A stretch of DNA of 64,000 nucleotides, from the NCBI GenBank assembly GCA_026261815.1, contig JAMPIT010000687.1, positions 1 to 64,000 of the forward strand. Direction: 5' to 3'. This DNA is from Monarcha castaneiventris obscurior (taxonomy: Eukaryota > Chordata > Aves > Passeriformes > Monarchidae). Of this stretch, positions 14,373-53,527 are shown in pieces (position 1 is the first letter of the stretch; each line of letters opens with the position of its first letter). The notes beneath the pieces were generated by a model. It searched no databases. It saw only the letters and a list, made by a program, of their open reading frames with translations, and was not told the DNA's origin. Position numbers and translations under genes: made by a program.

Positions 14373-17300
14373 TCAGGATTGGTGCTGCAGCTCCAGGGCT
14401 TCTCCACACCAATCCAAGAATTCGGGAATGTTCCTGGAGTGGTTGGGAATTCCCAGCTTCTGTTTCAGCATCAGGAACTGCGAGGGAAAGAAATGAAACC
14501 GGTGATGAAATCCCACAGCAAAAATCCCTGCTAAATGCACCCAAATCCCTGGAAAACTCCAATCCCTGGCACTGCCCAGCCCCAAATCCCTGGAAAACTC
14601 CAATCCCTGGCACTGCCCAGCCCCAAATCCCTGGAAAACTCCAATCCCTGGCACTGCCCAATGCACCCAAATCCCTGGAAAACTCCGACCCCTGGCACTG
14701 CCCAATGCACCCAAATCCCAGGAAAACTCCAATCCCCTGGCACTGCCCAGCCCCAAATCCCTGGAAAACTCCAATCCCTGGCACTGCCCAATGCACCCAA
14801 ATCCCTGGAAAACTCCAATCCCTGGCACTGCCCAGCCCAAATCCCTGGAAAACTCCAATCCCTGGCACTGCCCAATGCACCCAAATCCCTGGAAAACTCC
14901 AATCCCTGGCACTGCCCAGCCCAAATCCCTGGAAAACTCCAATCCCTGCCAAATGTACCCAAATCCCAGGAAAACTCCAATCCCTGGCACTGCCCAATGC
15001 ACCCAAATCCCAGGAAAACTCCAATCCCTGGCACTGCCCAGCCCAAATCCCTGGAAAACTCCAATCCCTGGAAAACTCCAATCCCTGGCACTGCCCAGCC
15101 CAAATCCCTGGAAAACTCCAATCCCTGCCAAATGCACCCAAATCCCAGGAAAACTCCAATCCCTGGCACTGCCCAATGCACCCAAATCTCTGGAAAACTC
15201 CAATCCCTGCCAAATGCACCCAAATCCCAGGAAAACTCCAATCCCTGCCAAATGCACCCAAATCCCTGGAAAACTCCAATCCCTGGCACTGCCCAGCCCC
15301 TGTTTCCCCTTTGGGAAGAGGCAGGAGCAGCTCCTCACGTTTTTCCTGCTGGAAATGGCCTGCTGGATCCACAGCAGCTCCATCAGGAGATGCTTCCTGT
15401 GGGATTGCAGCTCCGAGTGGGAAAGGCCCTGCAGGTCCCGTGGGATTTCTGCCCAAAAAATGGGAGAAAACCCCATTTTTAGCACAAAAAAATCCGGATT
15501 GTTGGAGCTGTTCCAAGCTTGCCAGGATATTCCCAAGGTTTTGGCTGTGTCCCTTACCCGGGCTGGCTCCGAGGTCGCTGCTGTCCTTGTCCCACTCCAA
15601 GGCTCTTCCCTCTTTTTCCGGGCTTTTATCAGCACCAGACCCCAAATTTGGGGGGTTTGGGGTTGTCCCTCTGGGCAGGGGGGATGAGGAGGGGGTGCTC
15701 CCACAGCCCCAGGATCCAGGGGGATCCAGCTTTTCCGGGGTTTTTTTGGGAATGGTTTCCTTGTTCTCTGCAGCTTTCCCTGGATCCAAGGGTTTCTCTG
15801 TCTGCCCAAGGGAAAACGGGAAAAAAAAAAAAAACTCAATACAGGGGGAGGGAAAGAAAACCTGAGGGAAATATTTAAAAAATCAGGGAAATCTAAAAGA
15901 AAATATGAAACACGAAGAAAATATGAAGAAAATACGAAGAAAATAAGAAGAAAATAAGAAGAAAATAAGAAGAAAATACAAAGAAAATATGAAGAAAATA
16001 TGAAGAAAATATGAAGAAAATATGAAGAAAATGAGAAGAAAATATGAAGAAAATACGGAATGTTCCCCGAGCCCTGGGAATGTTCCCCGAATCCCGGGAA
16101 TGTTCCCCAAGACCTGGGAATGTTCCCCGAGTCCCGGGAATGTTCCCTGAATCCCGGGAATGTTCCCGGAGTCCCGGGAATTCCCCGGCTCCCCGAGTCC
16201 CGGGAGTGTTCACTCCCCCGGCCCCGAGTCCCGGGAATGTTCCCCGAATCCCGAGAACGTTCCTCCCGCTCCCCGAATCCCGGGAATGTTCCCTGAATCC
16301 CGGGAGTGTTCCCCCAGCCCCGAATCCCGGGAACGTTCCCCGCTCCCCGAGTCCCGGGAATGTTCCCCCAGCCCCGAATCCCGGGAATGTCCCCGCGCAC
16401 CTCGGTGCCGAAGCGGGGCCTCTGCAGGACGCGGCCGCCCCAGCGCAGGTGGCTCAGGTCGCCCTCGATCTCCAGCACCACGGCCTCGAACTCCTCCCGC
16501 ACGCTCCGGAGCCGCCGCCGCAGCAGGAAACCGCGGGCACCGGCCTGGCACGGCCCGGGGGCAGCGCTGCAGCGGCGGGGCCGGACCGCGGAGCCCCGGA
16601 GCCCCCGAACACCGGCACCGAGCGCGGCCCGGCCGGGGCGGGGCGGCTGCGCCCGCTGGAGCATCATCCCCGCTCCAGATGTGCCCGCTCCAGATGTGGC
16701 CCCTCAGCCCCACCCAAAGGCCCCCGCTCCAGATGTGCCCGTTCTAGAGGTGCCACCCGCTCCAGATGTGCCCCCGCTCCAGATGTGCCCCCGTTCCAGA
16801 TGTGCCCCCTCAGCCTCACCCAAAGGCCCCGCTCCAGATGTGCCCCCGCTCCAGCTGTGCCCATTCCAGATGTGCCCCCTCAGCCTCACCCAAAGGCCCC
16901 TTCCATATGTGCCCATTCCAGATGTGCCCCCGTCCCAGATGTGCCCGCTCCAGATGCGCCCCCCCATTCCAGCTGTGCCCCCTCAGCCTCACCCAAAGGC
17001 CCCTTCCAGATGTGCCCCCCGCTCCAGATGTGCCCCCTACTCCAGATGTGTCCCCCGCTCCAGATGTGCCCCCTACTCCAAATGTGTCCCCTCAGCCCCC
17101 CCAAAGGCCCGTTCCAGAGGTGCCCCCCGTCCCAGATGTGCCCGCTCCAGCTGTGCCCGTTCCAGCTGTGCCCCCTCAGCCCCACCCAAAGGCCCCGTTC
17201 CAGCTGTGCCCGTTCCAGCTGTGCCCGTTCCAGCTGTGCCACCCTCAGGGTCCCTCCCACGCAGCCGTGCCCCCCCCAAAGGCCCCATCCAGCCCCCCCC

Positions 17301-17469
17301 CGACACCCCCAGCCCTGCTCCCCCGCCCTCCCCGCGTCCCCCCGGCCCCGGCCCGCACCTGCAGCCGGGTCACGGCGCGGAGGAGCCGCCGCCGCCCCTC
17401 AGCCTCAGCCTCAGCCTCAGCCCCGGTGCCGGTGCCGGTCCCGGCCCGCGGGCCCAGCGCGGCCGCCAT
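14373..17469 (-). CDS. IQCC: IQCC, IQ motif-containing protein C
   Basis: IQCC is a little-studied protein with one IQ (calmodulin-binding type) motif. Minus-strand exons: 17359-17469 (MAAALGPRAG... to RAVTRLQ), 16401-16544 (AGARGFLLRRRLRSVREEFE... to RFGTE), 15558-15801, 15339-15448 (HRKHLLMELLWIQQAISSRK, N) and 14373-14477 (FLMLKQKLGIPNHSRN... stop). All phases close: 714 nt, 237 residues. The IQ motif LQAGARGFLLRRRL spans the exon 1-2 junction (about residues 36-49). The MELLWIQQAISSRK block is the second conserved segment of the family. Human IQCC is about twice as long, mainly in its tail, so this copy is short. Intron 1 (16670-17240), intron 2 (15895-16390) and intron 4 (14540-15296) are filled with arrays. 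The ATG is 109 bp downstream of the CCDC28B stop codon. Exon 3 is the least certain. Confidence 0.85.
14540..15296 (-). repeat. Minisatellite in IQCC intron 4
   Basis: About 18 units. The plus-strand core is AAATCCCTGGAAAACTCCAA, then TCCCTGGCACTGCCCA, followed by GCCCC or ATGCACCC linkers. The array stops about 40 bp short of the exon 4 donor and about 60 bp from the exon 5 acceptor, so it does not copy a splice site. Confidence 0.9.
15893..16056 (-). repeat. GAAGAAAATAT simple array in IQCC intron 2
   Basis: Tandem GAAGAAAATAT/GAAGAAAATAA units on the plus strand, next to the GGGAATGTTCCC array. On the minus strand it is a long pyrimidine-rich tract with ATATTTTCTTC units, lying about 90 bp upstream of the exon 3 acceptor. 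Confidence 0.85.
16058..16390 (-). repeat. GGGAATGTTCCCCGA minisatellite in IQCC intron 2
   Basis: About 16 units near 20-22 bp: GAATGTTCCCCGAATCCCGG with CCGAGTCCC variants. The unit contains the palindrome GGGAATGTTCCC. It begins about 10 bp inside the intron from the exon 2 donor (16400) but does not include it. Confidence 0.88.
16668..17242 (-). repeat. CCAGATGTGCCC minisatellite in IQCC intron 1
   Basis: Units of about 15-20 bp, TCCAGATGTGCCCCCGC and TCCAGCTGTGCCCGT, interrupted by a longer module CTCAGCCTCACCCAAAGGCC repeated about every 100 bp. It contains neither splice site of intron 1. Confidence 0.88.
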
Positions 17470-17487
17470 GGCCCCGGCGCCGCCTGC

Positions 17488-17495
17488 TGACGTCA
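17488..17495. promoter_or_regulatory. CRE palindrome at the IQCC promoter
   Basis: TGACGTCA lies 18 bp upstream of the IQCC start codon (minus) in a CpG-rich 109-bp gap after the CCDC28B stop. This is the consensus CREB/ATF site; function is inferred. Confidence 0.6.
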
Positions 17496-17578
17496 TCGGG
17501 GCGCGACCGGCGGCGCCATGGCGGGAGGGGCCCGGGCTGAGGGGCCCGGGGGCGGCGGCGGCCGGGGCTGGGCCGGGG

Positions 17579-22330
<4,752 letters not shown>

Positions 22331-23301
22331 GAGTGTTTCTATTGGATACAGGATACACACAACAGCCCCCGCGGAGGTTTCTGTACCGTAACAGGGAAAA
22401 GATGGGGGGAAAAAAAGGGGGGTTTGGTGAATTTCTAAGGGGTTGTCCTTTTACTGAACGAGCGGGAGGAGAAGTCCAGATCCCGGCAGGAGCCCTGGCT
22501 CAGCCCGGCTGCTGGGAATGGGGCGGTCCCAGCAGGCCAGAGCTACATTCATGGATCATCCCGGGGGAACCGCGCTGAGGGCGAGGGGCTGGAAGACAAA
22601 GCCACGCTCGGCTCCAGGGATTGTCCCAGTGGATGTCCAGCCACGGCTCCGTGGAGACTCAGGGCTCGTCCCTGCTGCCTTCCTTAGACCTGGATTCCCT
22701 GGGATCCCCTGGAGGAGAAGAGGACATGGAGGCAGGGTCCTGCATGGAGGGAAGATGTGAGAGCAGCTGCGTTGCCAGAAGAGAATTCCAGACTGATGCA
22801 CTGGACACATCCACGGTGGGGAAGGTCTCCAGCCAGCTGGGTTCAGCTTCCAGCACGAGGAAGGCAATGCTGGGAGTCAAGTCTGTCACAAAGAGAAGCT
22901 GCAGCGAGGTTTGAAGCGAGTCAAGTCTTCCAAAAGAACAGCGAAAAGAGAAAAGTCTTGAGAAACCAAAGAAAATCCCAAAACCCGGTGCCAGCAGGTC
23001 CCACGTCTGTCCCTAAACTCCCTCCCAGCACATCCAGGCCCCGTGGGCTGAGGCAGCGCTGGGGGAGATGCTTTTCCAGGCAGAGAGGGGAAGGAAAAGC
23101 AGGGCTGGGAGGAGCAGCCCCACGGAGCAGTCCCGGAGCTGATCCCGGCGATCCGGCCGCAGCAGCAGCTCGTGGAGCACGCACAGCTCTGAGCTTGGAT
23201 CCTTCCTGGAGTCCCCGGGGCTGGGGGGCTCGGGGGGCACCTCCCCAATCCCTGTGCACAACGATGCCAAACACTTGGGAATGAGACCTTTGGATTAACT
23301 G

Positions 23302-23307
23302 TTTAAT
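23302..23307 (-). terminator. Candidate TXLNA polyadenylation signal
   Basis: ATTAAA on the minus strand, about 720 bp after the TXLNA stop codon. The 3' UTR may instead extend to about 22330, where the minus strand reads CCAATAGAAACACTCCC; I cannot decide between the two. Confidence 0.4.
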
Positions 23308-23825
23308 ACACTTTGTGCACGTGTGCGTTCAGCAAAGAGGCAACTGTGAATCGTAAGGCGGTTGAGACATTGGCAGGGCCTGGGAAGAGCAAAAATTCCC
23401 GGGGGTTGGGACCAGGCACCCCCTTTCCTGCTTCTCCTCGTCCCCATTCCACACACAGAACCCACAGAGAGGAGGGGAACGGCCTCTTGTGCCCTCAGCT
23501 CACGCAGGAGCTGCCAGCAAGAGCCAGTCCGGGAGCTCCCTCCTGCCTGGCAGAGGGAAGAGGGAGAATCCAGCACTGGGAATGCTCTGGAATTCTCCCA
23601 GCTCTGCTTTCACTGCAGAGTGGGGTCGTTGTGTCCCTTGTCCCTGTGCAGGGGCACAGATCTCTGGATCTGCTTTCCTGAGCCTGCCAGTGCCAAGGTC
23701 TTTTAGTGAGAGGGACGATCGGTTGAGGCTCCATAGATTCAATATTCCCACAGGCAGGGAGCTGGGGCCCTTCTGCTTCTCATGGATATCCACAGATTTA
23801 AAAGAGTTGCCCTGCACATTTTTAT

Positions 23826-23832
23826 ATATCTC

Positions 23833-23867
<35 letters not shown>

Positions 23868-23870
23868 AAA
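23826..23870. repeat. (AT)n microsatellite in the TXLNA 3' UTR
   Basis: Alternating TATATA on both sides of a TATGTATA centre, so the run is also a hairpin. It lies about 160 bp after the TXLNA stop codon on the transcript side. Confidence 0.9.
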
Positions 23871-24029
23871 TCTTAAAAAAACCCCTCCAAAAACCTAAGC
23901 TAGGAAATCTCACATCCCCAGGAGGGCTGTGTCCTGTCCTTTTCCACCTGTCCCAGGACTGGGAGAGAGGAATCAAAAGCAGCTCCCAGGCCACCCTCCC
24001 TCACCCCACCTCAGTGCCCTGCCTGGGCC

Positions 24030-28973
<4,944 letters not shown>

Positions 28974-29504
28974 CACAGCCTTTCCACCCTCTCAGGCTCT
29001 GCAGAAACACAAAGGGAGCGACTTTAAGGACATCTGGAGGATTTTAGGAGCCTGTCCTGGGCAGGAGCTCTGTGCTGGTTCCCAGTTTGTGGCAGGATAA
29101 CTCCTGTTCCAGCTGTGGAGAGCTGGGATCCCCTCCTGGAGCAAGGCAGCACCTCCCAACCCCACAGATCACAGAATTTTCCCACCTCAGCCCTTTCTAA
29201 CTCTTGGATTTCAAACCTGACCCAGAGAACGGAGCCTGCACAGCACAGAGACCAATTCCTGCTGAATTCCCCCGGCAGAGGAGAGCCTGAAATCCCAGCT
29301 CCTCATCCTCATCCTCATCCTCATCCCCGCTCCCTCCGAGGGGTTTGGATGCTCTCAGCCTTCCCACCCTGGGGTTATCACGTTAATTAGGAGCTGAGGA
29401 TGCTGCTGGCCCAGAGGGAAGGGAGGGGCTGTTCCCAGAGAAGGCCGAGCCCCTTCCCGTGCCCCGATCGCACCGGGACCGGCCCCGCCGCCGGGGCTCC
29501 TGGA

Positions 29505-29560
29505 AGGAAATCCCGAGGGAAAAGCAATCCCGAGGGAAAAGCAATCCCGAGGGAAAAGCG
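29505..29560. repeat. Short triplicate CCCGAGGGAAAAGCAAT
   Basis: Three copies of a 17-bp unit in the CpG-rich region 5' of the first coding exon of TXLNA. Confidence 0.8.
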
Positions 29561-29671
29561 GCGGCAGCGCCCGGCCCGTGGCAGCTCCCACGTGCGGGAT
29601 CTCCGGGGCAGCGCCCTTCACCCGCGCCCCGGGCGCTCCTTTTCCGCTGCTGCCGCCAGCGCGCAGCTCCC

Positions 29672-29935
29672 GGGAGAGAACCGGGGCTCGGGGGAGCAGA
29701 ACCGGGGCTCGGGAGAGCAGAACCGGGGCTCGGGGGAACAGAACCGGGCCTTAGGGGGACAGAACCGGGGGTCGCGGGGACAGAACCGGGGCTCGGGAGA
29801 GCAGAACCGGGGCTCGGGGGGAGAGAACCGGGGCTCGGGGGAGCAGAACCGGGGCTCGGGGGAGCAGAACCGGACCACAGAACCGGGCCTTAGCAGGGAC
29901 AGAACCGGGCCTCAGGGAGCCAGAACCGGGGTTCG
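29672..29935. repeat. GAACCGGGGCTCGGGGGAGCA minisatellite upstream of TXLNA coding exons
   Basis: About 12 units of 20-21 bp in plus orientation: GAACCGGGGCTCGGGGGAGC, with variants carrying CCTTAGGGGGAC or GTCGCGGGGAC. It sits within TXLNA intron 1 or 5' flank, in a CpG-rich domain. Confidence 0.88.
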
Positions 29936-30194
29936 TGGTGCGAACCGGCCCCGCAGCACCCCGGGACGCCCCGGCCCCCCATGGCTCCCTCGGCACCGGC
30001 ACCCCCGGCCGGGCCAGCCCCGCTGCCCCGCCGCAGCACGGCCCGAGCCGCCCGCGGAGCCCCCGTTACACCGGGAACCGGCGGCTCCGGCCTCGCCCCC
30101 ACCCCCGGTAGGGCCCCGGGCGCGGCCCAGCCCCCGGTGCAGCCTCCGCCCTCACCGCCCTCACCCCCCCCGTTAAAGCAGCCCCCTCCCCGCA

Positions 30195-30245
30195 CCGCCG
30201 TGACGTCACGCGCGCACCCCGTGACGTCAGCGCCGGCGGTCTGAC
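30195..30245 (-). promoter_or_regulatory. TXLNA promoter with two CRE palindromes
   Basis: TGACGTCA occurs at 30201-30208 and 30222-30229, 21 bp apart (two helical turns), in a CpG-rich stretch about 1.2 kb upstream of the first coding exon. The position fits a TXLNA transcription start. The sites are seen; the promoter role is inferred. Confidence 0.6.
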
Positions 30246-30509
30246 GCAGGTGTGGCCTCGCTCCTCAGCCCACGGGCGCGGCGGCGGCCCGGCGCATCGG
30301 CGGGGCGGGGGGTGCCGGTGCCCGGCCGGGGCCGCTGCGGTTGCGGCGGTTCGGTTCCGGCGGTACCGGCGCTGAGGGAGCGGCTCGGGCCGGGGCCTCC
30401 AACGGCCGCGCCTGCGCCCGCCCGCGCCGCCGCCCAATCAGCGCCCGCCGCGCGGGGGCTGCCGGGAAGCACCGGGGAGACGCGGCAACGGCGGCGGGAG
30501 GCGCTGAGG

Positions 30510-30676
30510 GAACTACAGCTCCCGGCATGCTCCGCGAGAGAGCGGCCATAGGAACTACAGCTCCCGGCGTGCTCCGCGAGAGAGCGGCCATAGGAACTAC
30601 AGCTCCCGGCGTGCTCCGCGAGAGAGCGGCCATAGGAACTACAGCTCCCGGCATGCTCCGCGCGGGGGTCGCCATA
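30510..30676. promoter_or_regulatory. Four tandem ZNF143-like sites, 42-bp unit
   Basis: The unit AACTACAGCTCCCGGCATGC, then TCCGCGAGAGAGCGGCCATAGG, starts at 30511, 30553, 30595 and 30637. The ACTACA-CTCCC-CATGC core is the known long motif bound by ZNF143 (Staf) at vertebrate promoters; a GCGGCCAT YY1-like half is repeated with it. Four near-perfect tandem copies imply recent amplification of a regulatory element. Confidence 0.75.
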
Positions 30677-30715
30677 GCAACTAGGGCCTGCAAGGAGAAG
30701 AGGTGGAAGAGGAGG

Positions 30716-31287
30716 TGTAGTGTATAATACAAAATAATTCGTGCTAAAATTTGAAAGATGACAGCATTTTGCTGAGGCTGAGAAAAGCACAAACAGGTGA
30801 CCGCCAGAATTGTGCTGTTCAAGGGATTTCTGTCTGAAGAAGCCCTGAGAAGGTACATTCCAGAGATAAGCATTTGGTGGGATTTCCTCGTCTGGCAGAG
30901 CTCCAGGATGTGTATGTTTGTACAGAAATGCAGTCCCAGAATGTATGTGTAAGCGACAATAATATACTTGCACCAGAAACTGATTCCAACAGCAAAAATC
31001 GAATATTGATTTCAGGAACTGTCGTCAGACGTGGTGGAAAAAACAGGAAAATCATATTGTTGTATTGAAAAGATAAAGCTAAACAAAGGAGAAAAAAGCT
31101 ATAAAAGGACACCTGAGAGAAGCCGAAATTGTGAACCAGCGAGATTGGAACCGACAGAGGTCGGAACTCAGCTCACCCAGCGCCCATCGCCTGGCTCGGT
31201 GTCGCTTTGCTCCGTGGCTCCTTCCCAATTTTATACTTTATTAATAAATTCTCCTTAATTATAATATTGATTGGCTCATTTATAACA
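30716..31287 (+). mobile_element. Probable solo LTR between TXLNA and KPNA6
   Basis: AT-rich block that begins TGTAGTGTATAATAC and ends CATTTATAACA. It has a TATA box (GCTATAAAAGG, about 31098) and then AATAAA at 31243-31248, the expected U3-R-U5 order in plus sense. It interrupts a GC-rich region with ZNF143-like sites on both sides. I found no convincing target duplication, so the exact limits are uncertain. Confidence 0.55.
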
Positions 31288-31377
31288 AAGGGAGGAAAGG
31301 AAATTTGGGCCTAGAATCCCACCGTGCCTTGGGGAATGGGGAGGAAAAAGAGGAAGGAGAGAAAAAGAGAAAATAGC

Positions 31378-31442
31378 GCCTACAACTCCCAGCATGCCTG
31401 CAGCATGGCGGCCCTGGGGAACTACAACTCCCAGCATGCCCT
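31378..31442. promoter_or_regulatory. Two further ZNF143-like sites
   Basis: CTACAACTCCCAGCATGCC at about 31380 and ACTACAACTCCCAGCATGCC at 31421, both closer to consensus than the 30.5-kb set. A CATGGCGGCCC YY1-like site lies between them. Confidence 0.7.
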
Positions 31443-31562
31443 GCGTGCGGCCCCGCCGTTACCGGGCACCGGGAGCCCCTCACGGCCTGCCCAAGGTCAC
31501 GGAGCCCCACAGAGCACCCCCGAGACCCCCACAGAGCACCCCCGGGCCCCTCACAGCTGAGG

Positions 31563-31568
31563 TTTATT
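31563..31568 (-). terminator. KPNA6 polyadenylation signal
   Basis: AATAAA on the minus strand (CGAATAAACC), about 1.4 kb after the KPNA6 stop codon. A second AATAAA at 31789-31794 could give a shorter 3' UTR. The interval 31545-32968 has poly-T and poly-A runs and no other gene, consistent with 3' UTR. Confidence 0.65.
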
Positions 31569-32968
31569 CGTTCCACACCAAGGGCTCGGCTCCCCCCAAA
31601 CCCCACAGCCCAGAAGGCGCCATTTTGCTTCCTCAGTTTTTAATGAAATCGTGGTAAAATCACTCAAAAGGCGCCGAGGGGGGGCTCAGGCAGCTCCCTG
31701 ATCCCTGCAGAGGAGGTGAGGGAACAGGAGGAGCAGCAGGACCAGCCCTGAGCCCCGGGGGTTTCCAGGTGTTCCTGCCTCACAGTGCTTTATTTACAGG
31801 AATTACAGTAATTTCATCTATAGTTTTCTCTGTGGCCCAATTAGACAAATTATCTACCTTACGTATCATATAAAAAATACAGAGATTTGCCGTTTTTGGA
31901 AGTAAAATGTGCAGTATCCGACTGTGAGCAGGAGGTAAACCTGAAAACCTGGTGCTCTGCTGGAGCTCCCAGCACTGCTCTTAGGTGGAGCCAAATCTTC
32001 CTCCACCCCAAACCACCCCAAAAAAGGCAGGAAAAAACCCAGAATTCAGACCACGTTTCTCATGGAAAATAAAGTATTTCAAGTAAAGATGAAGGTGGGT
32101 TTCAGCATTTCAGAGCTCTGGTATCAGTCAGTACAACGCAAACCAAACCTGTGCAACAGCAGCTGTGCTTCCTGCTCCAAAAAAATCCACCCCAGTTCCC
32201 ATCTTTGGGCTCTTGTTGCTTTTTTTTTTGTTTTTTTTTTTGAATCCTTGGAAAGACCACTAGCAGTTCTTCAAAAAACAACCAAAAAAAAAATCTAGAC
32301 AAAGGGAAGCAGCAGGAAAAAAAAAAAAAAACAAAACAAAACTTCCCAGCAGTGAGAGAATTTCTCATTTTTTCTGTCCATTTTCAGTATTTTTCATCAG
32401 GGAACTGACCCTGGGAGGAAGGCCAGGGCTAAAACTTTGCTCTTGGCATATTAAGAGTCTTTAATAAAGAGTAACATGTGCAAAAACAAAACCAAAAAAA
32501 AAAAAAAGAAAAAGAAAAAAAAAAGAAAAAAAAATTTTTTAAATAGATCAACCCAGGTTTTGCAGAATTACTGTGGCCAGAACAGCTCCCTCCTCTCCTC
32601 TCCTCTCCGTGTCCTCACCCAACCCAAGGCTGGAGCACCCGAGGTAAGAACTGCATTTGGGGAGACACCACCACAAAGAAGAAGCCACCAAGAGGTGCCA
32701 CCTTGTCACCTCCGTGTCCTTCCTGTCTCCAAAGCCACGTGGAGCAGCAGCCCAAAGAAACAAGGAGCAGAAATTTCCCCTTCTTTCCACGAGGACGCGA
32801 GTGCTCTTTGTATTTGCAGAGTTTTCCTAAACGAGGTGGAGTCCAAGCCTTTTCCCAGCCAGGACCAGCAGCTGCTCTCCCAAACTTTCCAGAAAGTTTG
32901 TGGTGGGTTTTTTTTGGGGGGTTGTTATTTTTTTTTTGGAGGGGGGGGATTCTCCCCAAGGGGGATTA

Positions 32969-51660
<18,692 letters not shown>

Positions 51661-51845
51661 CGCGGCGGCGGCGGCGGCGGCTCCGCTGGTGGTGGCGGCG
51701 GCCAAAATATGGCGGCACCGGGCGGGGCGCGGGCCGGACGGCGGCCGCGCGGGGACAAACCTGTGCGCGCGGAGGGCGGCGGGGCGCGGCCGCGGCGCTC
51801 GGGTGCCCCCAGCGGGCGGGGGAGGAACTGCGCTGGGGGAGCGTC
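51661..51845 (-). promoter_or_regulatory. KPNA6 first-exon 5' UTR and CpG promoter
   Basis: GC-rich stretch immediately 5' of the KPNA6 initiator, with a GCC/GCG triplet run (51661-51690) and a YY1-like GCCGCCATATT on the minus strand near 51715. It is abruptly replaced at about 51850 by a minisatellite. Confidence 0.55.
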
Positions 51846-51849
51846 CGGT

Positions 51850-52965
51850 GCTCGGGTTCTGCCGGCTCCGTTCTGTTCCCTCTGTTCTGTTCCCTCTGTT
51901 CTGTCTCCGTTCTGTTCCCTCTGTTCTGGCTCTGTTCTGTTCCCTCTGTTCTGTTCCTTCTGTTCTATCTCCGTTCTGTTCCCTCTGTTCTGTCACCTCG
52001 GGTTCTGCCGGCTCCGTTCTGTTCCCTCTGTTCTGGCTCTGTTCTGCCCCCTCGGGTTCTGCCGGCTCCGTTCTGTTCCCTCTGTTCTGTTCCTTCTGTT
52101 CTATCTCCGTTCTGTTCCCTCTGTTCTGTTCCTTCTGTTCTATCTCCGTTCTGTTCCCTCTGTTCTGGCTCTGTTCTGCCCCCTCGGGTCCTGCCGGCTC
52201 CGTTCTGTTCCCTCTGTTCTGTTCCTTCTGTTCTATCTCCGTTCTGTTCCCTCTGTTCTGTTCCTTCTGTTCTATCTCCGTTCTGTTCCCTCTGTTCTGG
52301 CTCTGTTCTGTTCCCTCTGTTCTGTTCCTTCTGTTCTGTCTCCGTTCTGTTCCCTCTGTTCTGTTCCTTCTGTTCTATCTCCGTTCTGTTCCCTCTGTTC
52401 TGGCTCTGTTCTGCCCCCTCGGGTTCTGCCGGCTCCGTTCTGTTCCCTCTGTTCTGTTCCTTCTGTTCTGTCACCTCGGGTCCTGCCGGCTCCGTTCTGT
52501 TCCCTCTGTTCTGTCACCTCGGGTTCTGCCGGCTCCGTTCTGTTCCCTCTGTTCTGTTCCTTCTGTTCTGCCCCCTCGGGCTCTGCCAGCTCCGTTCTGT
52601 TCCCTCTGTTCTGTCTCTGTTCTGTCCCCTCTGTTCTGGCTCTGTTCTGTCACCTCGGGTTCTGCCAGCTCCGTTCTGTTCCCTCTGTTCTGTCCCTGTT
52701 CTGTCCCCTCGGGTTCTGTCCCCTCTGTTCTGCCTCTGTTCTGTCCCCTCTGTTCTGCCTCTGTTCTGTCCCCTCGGGTTCTGCCACCTCTGTCCTGTCC
52801 CGTTTGGTCACCTCTGTTCTGTCTCTGTTCTGTCCCATTCTGTCACCCGTATTCTGTCCCCTCTGTTCTGCCTCTGTTCTGCCACCTCTGCTACCTCTGT
52901 TCTATCCCCTCTGTTCTGTCCCCTCTGTTCTGCCACTTGTGTCCCTTCACTCGTGTTCTGCCACC
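51850..52965. repeat. TTCTGTTCCCTCTG minisatellite between KPNA6 and BSDC1
   Basis: About 1.1 kb of GTTCTGTTCCCTCTGTTCTG units, with higher-order modules containing CACCTCGGGTTCTGCCGGCT. It decays toward 53060 (CACTCGTGTCCCATC). Pyrimidine-rich on plus, purine-rich on minus. It lies upstream of KPNA6 and beyond the BSDC1 3' end, at the point where gene order departs from human. Confidence 0.92.
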
Positions 52966-53521
52966 TCTGTCTCTTTCTGTCCCCTCAGTTCTGCCACTCG
53001 TGTCCCATCACTCCTGTGCCATCACTCTCGTCACATCATTTGTGTCCCATCATTCATTTTCTGTCACTCGTGCCCCAGCACTCAAATCCCAGCCCCTCCT
53101 CCGTGTCCCGTTCCTTTGGCTGCAGGGAAGGAAAAGAGCTGCTGGAGCCCTGCATTCCCCCACAAGGAGCATCCCTTGGGAATGGTGCCAGGCTGTAAGG
53201 AACCCTTGGGACAAATTCCCTCCAGTGCCAGCAGCTCAGTGGTGTCATGGAATCATGGAATATCCCAGATTGGAAGGGATTGCTGGATGGAGTTTTCCAT
53301 CTATCCAGGCTCGTGGGTGATGTGCCAGGCAGAGACAAGCCTGGCTCACACTGGGTGGTTTTTTGGGTTCACTCAAAGCCCTGAAAAGTGGGGGACAGAG
53401 CTCGGAGGAGCCTGAGGCATTGGGGGTCCCTTTCCTTTTCCTGAGGGAGATGGGAGGAAAGAAAAATTGTCTGGCAGAGGAAATGAGAACACCCGGGACT
53501 GGCAGAGACTCTGAGAATTCC

Positions 53522-53527
53522 TTTAAT
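53522..53527 (-). terminator. Candidate BSDC1 polyadenylation signal
   Basis: ATTAAA on the minus strand about 1.7 kb after the BSDC1 stop. The interval 53510-55192 has no other gene that I recognise and is read as BSDC1 3' UTR. A CR1-like trace lies at 53245-53300 beyond it. Confidence 0.4.

Noticed and set aside
14373..16667. Single 764-codon minus open frame as one protein
   Set aside because: It fuses IQCC exon 2, intron arrays and exon 5 in one frame. Splice sites and conserved blocks give the spliced 237-residue IQCC instead.
23820..23875. TATA-rich promoter
   Set aside because: It is an (AT)n microsatellite in a 3' UTR, with no transcript start signal around it.
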